In this document: positions 58,557-64,000 of the stretch, one piece after another
Numbering within the stretch: the first letter of the stretch is position 1
Layout: every line of letters begins with the position of its first letter
Source: an uncultured Pseudomonadota bacterium
GTDB taxonomy: Bacteria > Pseudomonadota > Alphaproteobacteria > Rs-D84
Assembly: GCA_949296475.1 (NCBI GenBank)
Contig: CASFOK010000001.1
Location: 84,535-148,534, forward strand
Direction of reading: 5' to 3'
DNA length: 64,000 bases
Notes under the pieces: generated by a model
What the model saw: only the letters and a program-made list of their open reading frames with translations
Told to the model about the DNA's origin: nothing
The model's database searches: none
Program-made: the position numbers and the translations under genes

Positions 58557-59600
58557 CTATTTTTTAGACGCGGCATTCGTAAAAAAGCCTGGCATAGCAA
58601 AATCATCGTCGTTCGCTGCGATACCCGCCCAGCCGAATAGGTCGCCCATTAAACCGCTGTCTTCGCGTTTAGCCTTTTTAAAAGGTAAAATATTTTTTAA
58701 CTTGCCAATTTTACTATGATTTTCGGTTTTAGTGTTGGTTGTTATTTTATCTTCGTTTTCCGCGAATTCTGTTGCCAATTGCTCTAACGTAGCGTCAGAA
58801 TCTGATTGTTCCGATTTTGTATCTTCTTCTGGCACAAAATCTAGGTCATCATTTATGGCTGCGGTGTCGTGTTCTTCTGTTACATCTTCGCGCAGTGGCG
58901 TCATGCTTTCCAGCAGTTGTTCCAAGGTTTTTTCAATTGGCTCGCTGGGGGCATCGTCTGTCAGCATGTCTTCTATGTCTGCTGTTTGTTCTTGCACCGG
59001 TTCTGCTTCGTCGGTGGTAATAGAAACTTCCAGTTCTTCGGTTTGAATATCAATGTCTGCGGTGACAGATTCTGATACGTTGTCTGTGTTTTTCGTATTT
59101 TCTTTTATGTTTTGAATATTTTGTTTAGGTGTATCTTGATTATCTTGGGTTGTCTCGTTTGTTTTAGTAGACAAGACAGACAAAATTGGGATTACTGTTT
59201 TTTCTTGTTCTGCGTTGTCAGCGTTATTTTTAATATCTGGGGCGTCGGATTTGATTTCTGGTTCGGTTATTTTTGTATCTTTTGTTGTTTTTTTCTTTAC
59301 AATTTTTTTAGTTTTTACTGCTTGGATTTTTTCATCTGCCTGTATTGTGTCGGCTTTGTCGGCAGTTTTTGTTATTTTGCTGTTAATGTCAGTATTGTTA
59401 TTTATTTTTGCATCTGCAACAGTTTCTGTCACGGAATCAGAGTTTTGTTTCCCCAGCGCATCGTCTTTATCAACAGGTACGCCGAACAGCACGGTTTGTG
59501 AATCCAGTCCCAAGGTATCACGTACCTCGTTAAAAGCGGCGCGAATATCAGCAATATCAAAGACTTCATTACCAGAAATATATACGATTTTAGTTTTCAT
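58557..59600 (-). CDS. Acidic low-complexity protein of unknown function
   Basis: This 347-residue protein has a short folded N-terminus (about 1-45, KTKIVYISGNEVFDIADIRAAF), then about 240 residues that are rich in Asp, Glu, Thr and Lys and likely disordered. A basic helix follows (KIGKLKNILPFKKAKRED), and a short conserved-looking end GDLFGWAGIAANDDDFAMPGFF. No signal peptide. Disordered acidic linkers with terminal docking motifs occur in division or polarity scaffolds, but nothing here proves that. The ATG at 59600 is favoured by GGGGG spacing; ATG 59606 and 59609 are possible. First gene of the operon that continues to 56885; divergent from the zapA pair. Confidence 0.5.
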   Translation of the reverse strand: MKTKIVYISGNEVFDIADIRAAFNEVRDTLGLDSQTVLFGVPVDKDDALGKQNSDSVTETVADAKINNNTDINSKITKTADKADTIQADEKIQAVKTKKIVKKKTTKDTKITEPEIKSDAPDIKNNADNAEQEKTVIPILSVLSTKTNETTQDNQDTPKQNIQNIKENTKNTDNVSESVTADIDIQTEELEVSITTDEAEPVQEQTADIEDMLTDDAPSEPIEKTLEQLLESMTPLREDVTEEHDTAAINDDLDFVPEEDTKSEQSDSDATLEQLATEFAENEDKITTNTKTENHSKIGKLKNILPFKKAKREDSGLMGDLFGWAGIAANDDDFAMPGFFTNAASKK

Positions 59601-59682
59601 AGACATCATCCCCCAATAAGACGAAAATATTATATCACATTTTAGTGTTGAACGCATATAAAAAATGTCTTAAACTGTAAAT

Positions 59683-59892
59683 ATGTCAGATATAAAACAA
59701 CAAATATTTCAAGAATTGAATGCGCTGGAAGAATCTGCATCTCGTTTACGTGCGACGGCGGTTAACGCGGGCAAGCAAACGGATTTAGAGGTGGCGATTT
59801 TAACCGAACAGGTCAAGACTTTGCGGGACAAGAACGCCAAAGCGTATGAAATGGTAAATGAATCAATATCAATATTAAAGAAGTTAAAATGA
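59683..59892 (+). CDS. Short coiled-coil protein paired with ZapA
   Basis: This 69-residue protein is one continuous coiled coil (IFQELNALEESASRLRATAV ... VKTLRDKNAKAYEMVNESI). Small coiled-coil genes of the DUF4164 type often precede zapA in Alphaproteobacteria and may be functional counterparts of ZapB, which bridges the Z ring and the nucleoid. Its stop overlaps the zapA start (ATGA). No ribosome site stands out before ATG 59683. Confidence 0.65.
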   Translation: MSDIKQQIFQELNALEESASRLRATAVNAGKQTDLEVAILTEQVKTLRDKNAKAYEMVNESISILKKLK

Positions 59893-60164
59893 GTGTGGTT
59901 TCAATACCTATTGTTAATAAAAATTACCCCATGGGCTGTGAAGACGGTCAAGAATCGCGGTTGATTGAGTTGGGAAAAATGGTGGACTTACGCGCGCGTG
60001 AGATTTTGGATAAAATCGGTCCTTTGCCTGAAAACGCGTTATTGGCGACTTTATGTATAGTGCTTGCTGATGAGGTAAACAACAAGGCGACCCCGACCGT
60101 AACCGAGGCTGATTTAAAAGAAATTTTGGCTCGTATTCGTGAAATAAAAAACAAGATGAATTAA
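59889..60164 (+). CDS. zapA: Cell division protein ZapA
   Basis: This 91-residue protein promotes FtsZ bundling at the division site. It has the family pattern: a beta-rich start (VSIPIVNKNYPMGCEDGQE), then helix SRLIELGKMVDLRAREILDKIG, the short link with ALLATLCIVLADEV, and a short second helix. Length matches the usual 90-110. It is translationally coupled to the upstream coiled-coil gene, and a terminator follows directly. Confidence 0.85.
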   Translation: MSVVSIPIVNKNYPMGCEDGQESRLIELGKMVDLRAREILDKIGPLPENALLATLCIVLADEVNNKATPTVTEADLKEILARIREIKNKMN

Positions 60165-60191
60165 AAAAACGCCAAAAACGGCGTTTTTTTA
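60164..60191. terminator. Bidirectional terminator
   Basis: AAACGCC / GGCGTTT around a short A-rich loop, with A-run before and T-run after. It closes zapA and the convergent gene. Confidence 0.8.
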
Positions 60192-61322
60192 AATTGTTCG
60201 TTGCATCATGTTTTGATACATCTGTGGCACGTACGCAAAAGACCTTTTTTCTGGTCTGATTGGCACTGTAGATTCTTGAGTTTTGAAGTACTTTTCGTGT
60301 GCCAGTTTCAGCAGTATTCCGCGTGATGCTTTTTGCAACTTGGTTGTTTTGTTTACGTTGCCGTCTGATATAAAGTGGATTAAGCCGTTGTTATCCATTG
60401 ACTTAATAGATTCCCATTCTTTTGCATATAATATGCTGGTAATTTTCTTTGTATCTGCGGCAAATACCAATGATGTATCCCATGTCTTGAACAAGTCGCC
60501 GATTGTTTCGCGGTTATGACCAGTATATATGTATTTACCGTTTTGGTCTGGTATGAAGCGACCGTTTTCTACTCTACCGCGTCCCAAGAACATGATCATA
60601 TGGAATTGGCTTCTGCTGCCGCGACGACGCGGTACGACAAGCATTGCCCCAGGTTCCAGTGATTCAACCGAGAAGTTCTTTTTTGCGAATTCTTTTTCTA
60701 ATTTCGCGCGCACTTCGTCGGAAGTTTTGCTTGTTACGTGATTTCTTGTCAAGTAACCTTGTAATGCGACTTGGTATAAAGAATCAGACTGGTACATTTT
60801 ACCTTCGTGCAAACAGCCTTCAAATTCCGGGGAATTATATTTCTGGCGCATTTGTGCCTTGAAGTTGGCGCAAGAGCGTCCGCCGTCTTTTGGTATGATT
60901 GTCAGTGTGTCGCCCAGTTCTTGCAGCGCGCGTGATAAGTGTGTATATTGTCCATACACGCAGTGCATTCCAACCGGTGCGCCGGGCAGTTCGCGACGGA
61001 CCGCGTTACGATACCCTGATTTGCCGACCAACGGCCCCAGTTTTTGCTGTGAAGCGACCATATTTTCAACATATTTATCGCGCAATTCGGACGCTTTGGC
61101 GTCAAAGAAGTTTTTTTCCATTTGCTCCATTGAAAATTCTGCGTCTGCGAAAGGCGAAAAAGTAGCGTCTGCCAAGGTTTTTGCGTTATTTACGGGCAAA
61201 TTAGTTTTATATTTATTAAAAGGAATTGGCCCATCAAACGCTTCTGTCTGGCCTTCGGATAAATTATAAGACAATAACATGCCAGCGCTTAGCAGGTAGG
61301 GATAGAGAAATTTTGCCTTCAT
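60189..61322 (-). CDS. Exported protein, possible papain-like/CHAP-type hydrolase
   Basis: This 377-residue protein begins MKAKFLYPYLLSAGMLLSYN, a signal-like start. The middle has MHCVYGQYTHLSRALQELG (Cys about 119), GGRSCANF, PGAMLVVPRRRGSRSQFHMIMFLGRGRV (His about 242), and YTGHNRE. A Cys followed by a His in a PGDLL...HVxIFLG-like context resembles NlpC/P60 or CHAP amidase cores, which cut peptidoglycan or act as peptidases. The match is loose and the third residue is not clear. AAAGGAG precedes the ATG. A promoter and a roughly 190-base structured leader lie upstream. Confidence 0.5.
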   Translation of the reverse strand: MKAKFLYPYLLSAGMLLSYNLSEGQTEAFDGPIPFNKYKTNLPVNNAKTLADATFSPFADAEFSMEQMEKNFFDAKASELRDKYVENMVASQQKLGPLVGKSGYRNAVRRELPGAPVGMHCVYGQYTHLSRALQELGDTLTIIPKDGGRSCANFKAQMRQKYNSPEFEGCLHEGKMYQSDSLYQVALQGYLTRNHVTSKTSDEVRAKLEKEFAKKNFSVESLEPGAMLVVPRRRGSRSQFHMIMFLGRGRVENGRFIPDQNGKYIYTGHNRETIGDLFKTWDTSLVFAADTKKITSILYAKEWESIKSMDNNGLIHFISDGNVNKTTKLQKASRGILLKLAHEKYFKTQESTVPIRPEKRSFAYVPQMYQNMMQRTI

Positions 61323-61518
61323 TTTTTACTCCTTTGCAATCAAATAGACGGACCAACAGCTTATACTGGCTGTGGAAGTCTGTGTTTTTAGTTCGTTTTT
61401 TGATTGGTTCATCGCTATTAAGAAGAACTAGCGGTGTACATTCAGACGTTTTTTACAAAACGCCCCGACTTACCATTTTTTTCGGCAGCCCGCCCTGAAA
61501 CAGGGAACCAAAGTTTGT
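61323..61518 (-). ncRNA. Structured leader or small RNA upstream of the 61322 gene
   Basis: Transcribed leftwards from the promoter at 61525-61554. Visible hairpins on the minus strand are CCCT GTTTC AGGG near 61492-61504, CGCTA...TAGCG near 61414-61434, and ACAGC...GCTGT near 61350-61370, with further pairing GTCTG/CAGAC between arms. It is G/C-richer than the flanks. It either forms the 5' untranslated region of the exported protein or is a small RNA of its own; being near zapA, a 6S-type RNA was considered, but I cannot show the diagnostic bubble. The rest of 61555-61653 is T-rich. Confidence 0.4.
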
Positions 61519-61524
61519 ATATAC

Positions 61525-61554
61525 AATATATAGGCTTATAACTGATTTTGTCAA
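61525..61554 (-). promoter_or_regulatory. Strong promoter on the minus strand
   Basis: On the minus strand, TTGACA (complement of 61549-61554) and TATATT (complement of 61525-61530) have an 18-bp spacer. Start of transcription about 61518. Confidence 0.6.
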
Positions 61555-61653
61555 GAGGAAAAAGTGATTTTTTTTGTTTTTTTATTTTTATTGTGTTTTT
61601 AGGCGTTTTTTCTGTTGTTATTTTTTTGCAAATGTTATAAATTTTGCTGTGTT

Positions 61654-63885
61654 ATGAGCAAAGAAATTATAGAAAGAATAGATTCACAGCAATTATCAGA
61701 CGCTTTGTCAGAGCGGTACTTATCATACGCGGTCAGCACGATTGTGTCGCGTGCTTTGCCGGACGTCCGTGACGGTTTAAAGCCGGTACATCGTCGCATT
61801 TTGTATTCAATGTTGCGTCAAAAGTTATCGCCATCGGCCGCTTTTCGCAAGTGTGCGACGGTTGTTGGTGATGTGCTGGGTCATTATCATCCGCATGGGG
61901 ACTCTTCTGTGTACGACGCGATGGTTCGTCTTGCGCAGGACTTTTCTGTTCGTTATCCGTTGATTGACGGTCAGGGGAATTTTGGAAACATTGACGGCGA
62001 TCCCCAGGCGGCATACCGTTACACAGAATCCAAGATGACGGACGCTGCCATGCTGATAATGGAAGGCATTGACGAAGACAGCGTTGACATGATGCCGAAC
62101 TTTGACGGTACCACGGTGGAACCGACGGTGATGCCAGGGGCGTTTCCTAATTTACTGGCGAACGGCGGTATGGGGATTGCTGTTGGTATGGCGACTAACA
62201 TTCCGACGCATAACGTGGCAGAGGTATGTGATGCCTTATCATTGGTTGTTGATAATCCGGATGCAACCACGCAGCAGATTATGAAGAAGATGGTTGGGCC
62301 TGACTTTCCTACGGGTGGCGTTTTAATTGATTCTTTTGACACGATTGTCAAGAACTATGATACCGGTCGCGGTGCGTTCAGAATTCGCGCCAAATGGCAG
62401 GTAGAGAAGTTGGACCGCGGGGCAGAGCAGGTTGTTATAACCGAAATACCATACGGCATAATAAAATCAAAGTTAGTAGAACAAATTGCGAACTTGATTG
62501 ACGCCAAGAAATTACCGCTGGTTGACGACATTTCCGACGAATCAACGACGGACGTTCGTATTGTTATAACGCCGAAAAGTCGCAACGTACCTGCCGACAA
62601 GATGATGGCGCATTTATTTGCGATGACGGACTTGGAATACAGGTTCAATATGAATTTTAACGTCATTGATTCCAAGGGGGCGCCGCGCGTCATGGGTATT
62701 GGTGACGTATTACGTGAATTTATTGCGCATCAAAAGAATGTATTGGTTCGTCGCACGAATTGGCGTCTGGGCAACATTTCGCGCCGGCTAGAGATATTGG
62801 GCGGTTTATTAATAGTCTATTTAAATCTTGACCGCGTGATAGAGATAATTCGTAACGAAGACGACCCAAAGGCCGTTTTAATTGCGGAATTTAACTTAAC
62901 CGAAATTCAGGTAGAGGCGATTTTAAACACTCGTCTGCGTTCTTTGCGCAAGTTGGAAGAGATGGAAATTCGTCGTGAAGACGCTGCCTTGCTGGCAGAG
63001 CAGAAAAAACTGCAGGACTTGTTGGCCAGTCCCGACATGCAGAACGAGCAATTAAAGGCTTGGTTTGCGGACATAAAGAAGCGTTATGACAAAAAGACTG
63101 CGCTGGGGCGTCGTCGTACGCAATGGTTGCCCCAGACAGAAGAGGTTGTCGTAAACGCCGAAGAATTCATAGAGAAAGAGCCGTTAACCGTAATCATTTC
63201 TACGATGGGTTGGATACGCGCTGCCAAGGGGCATTTGGATTTGAACAACTTGGATTTGAAGTTCAAAGAAGGGGACGAAATGCAGTTCGCGTTTCATGCG
63301 ATGTCTACGGACAAGATAAATTTATTTGCCAGTGGCGGCAAGATGTTTACTTTGTCTGCGAATGATTTACCTTCTGCCCGTGGGTTTGGCGAATCGGTGC
63401 GTATGATGGCGGACATCGGTGCAGATGAAAATATTGTCAGTGCGTTTGTATTGGATACCGGCGCAAAATATTTATTGGTCGGCAGACATGGTACGGGCTT
63501 TATAGTCAGCGGTGAAAATTGCTTGGCTCAGACGCGTACCGGCAAACAAGTAATGAATACTGACGCGCGAAATCCTGCAATTATGTGCGTTCGTGTATCT
63601 GGTGACACGGTTGCGATGTCAGGTTCAAACGACAAGTTACTGATATTCTCTGCGGCGGAAATTCCAGAAATGACGCGCGGCAAAGGGGTAATATTACAGA
63701 AGTATAACGCTGACAGAACGTATGTATTGGATGTAATGTTCTTTAATAATGCCGACGGTTTTGGTTGGACCACTGGGCGCGGAACGACTAAATTAGATGA
63801 TTGGCAGCCCTGGGTCGGCAAAAGGGCGTCCCAAGGTCGGACGATACCGGTCGGTTTTCCACGCAGTGGCAAGTTTGGAAAATAA
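61654..63885 (+). CDS. parC: DNA topoisomerase IV subunit A
   Basis: This 743-residue type II topoisomerase subunit decatenates sister chromosomes with ParE. Catalytic Tyr lies in [10 protein letters not shown] (about residue 124). The quinolone-determining stretch reads [15 protein letters not shown] with Ser kept after HGD, that is, the sensitive-type residue. The C-terminal domain is short and blade-like, without the GyrA box QRRGGRG, so ParC is preferred over GyrA. The ATG at 61654 (MSKEII) is the normal start; a longer frame passes through T-rich leader. A terminator follows at 63914. Confidence 0.9.
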   Translation: MSKEIIERIDSQQLSDALSERYLSYAVSTIVSRALPDVRDGLKPVHRRILYSMLRQKLSPSAAFRKCATVVGDVLGHYHPHGDSSVYDAMVRLAQDFSVRYPLIDGQGNFGNIDGDPQAAYRYTESKMTDAAMLIMEGIDEDSVDMMPNFDGTTVEPTVMPGAFPNLLANGGMGIAVGMATNIPTHNVAEVCDALSLVVDNPDATTQQIMKKMVGPDFPTGGVLIDSFDTIVKNYDTGRGAFRIRAKWQVEKLDRGAEQVVITEIPYGIIKSKLVEQIANLIDAKKLPLVDDISDESTTDVRIVITPKSRNVPADKMMAHLFAMTDLEYRFNMNFNVIDSKGAPRVMGIGDVLREFIAHQKNVLVRRTNWRLGNISRRLEILGGLLIVYLNLDRVIEIIRNEDDPKAVLIAEFNLTEIQVEAILNTRLRSLRKLEEMEIRREDAALLAEQKKLQDLLASPDMQNEQLKAWFADIKKRYDKKTALGRRRTQWLPQTEEVVVNAEEFIEKEPLTVIISTMGWIRAAKGHLDLNNLDLKFKEGDEMQFAFHAMSTDKINLFASGGKMFTLSANDLPSARGFGESVRMMADIGADENIVSAFVLDTGAKYLLVGRHGTGFIVSGENCLAQTRTGKQVMNTDARNPAIMCVRVSGDTVAMSGSNDKLLIFSAAEIPEMTRGKGVILQKYNADRTYVLDVMFFNNADGFGWTTGRGTTKLDDWQPWVGKRASQGRTIPVGFPRSGKFGK

Positions 63886-63913
63886 CAAAATGTCTGTAAA
63901 ACGTAAGAATAAA

Positions 63914-63940
63914 AAATCCACCGTTTGTGTGGATTTTTTT
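63914..63940 (+). terminator. Terminator of parC
   Basis: The stem AAATCCAC (63914-63921) / GTGGATTT (63929-63936) ends in a T-run. Confidence 0.75.
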
Positions 63941-64000
63941 ATTGCATGGACGGGGAATTTTTTTCTAGAATCAAATCAAGGTTATAAAAATATCATATGG

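Noticed and set aside
61615-63885. GyrA instead of ParC
   Set aside because: The GyrA box is absent and the C-terminal domain is short. The overall pattern fits alphaproteobacterial ParC better.
63890-64000. A small frame open to the window end, starting MSVKRKNKK
   Set aside because: It runs through the parC terminator hairpin, and there is no convincing ribosome site.

Overview
KIND OF ORGANISM. The window is low-GC, gene-dense Gram-negative DNA. It encodes LptE with a lipobox, Lgt, three beta-barrel-like proteins ending in Phe, ZapA, HolA and ParC, which together suggest a Proteobacterium. A class III ribonucleotide reductase with its activase and an all-cysteine 2[4Fe-4S] ferredoxin suggest anaerobic life. 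My best inference is a host- or gut-associated, anaerobic alphaproteobacterium-like lineage; the single-chain GlyRS is unusual for that group. TGA, TAA and TAG are all used as stops. LAYOUT. 1-771: end of a gene, a small membrane-anchored protein, and the 3' half of a tRNA-Thr gene. 772-11458: a complete integrative element of about 10.7 kb that has split that tRNA-Thr in its anticodon loop. It carries an integrase, a small DNA-binding protein, a DUF3631-type ATPase, a Type III restriction-modification system with an extra gene between mod and res, and its own intact tRNA-Thr that replaces the broken one. 11.5-21.6 kb: core genes (U32 peptidase, three exported proteins, glyS, ferredoxin, Bax-inhibitor family, lgt, tRNA-Ser with a duplicated 5' part). 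21.6-34.3 kb: an accessory island. A soluble FtsK-like ATPase fused to ankyrin repeats, a WYL regulator, three proteins with PD-(D/E)XK signatures (one with ankyrin repeats), two small proteins, a metallo-beta-lactamase protein resembling RNase J, and a second soluble FtsK-like ATPase all run in one direction. A stop-codon-broken HNH gene and a DUF4143 ATPase follow on the other strand. This is the best candidate for an undescribed system in the window. 34.4-37.0 kb: a diverged Tet(M)-like ribosome-protection GTPase preceded by a leader ORF and bracketed by roughly 90-bp direct repeats. 37.0-42.0 kb: lineage-specific genes, including a HExxH protein and a PcfJ-like protein with eight in-register 120-bp repeats, followed by a diverged relative. 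42.1-64.0 kb: mostly core genes (IspD/TarI-like, GH108-like lysozyme, leuS, a barrel protein, nrdG/nrdD with a separate glycyl-radical subunit and paired NrdR-like boxes, an AMP-forming ligase, lptE-holA-map-radC, zapA, parC) mixed with envelope proteins of unknown role. HOW IT FITS. The tRNA-Thr element looks like a self-mobilising defence cassette. The 22.7-31.8 kb cluster combines motor ATPases, nuclease folds, ankyrin scaffolds and a WYL transcription factor, a combination typical of defence islands, but its function is inference only. The nrd genes, lptE-holA-map-radC and coiled-coil-zapA groups are conventional operons.
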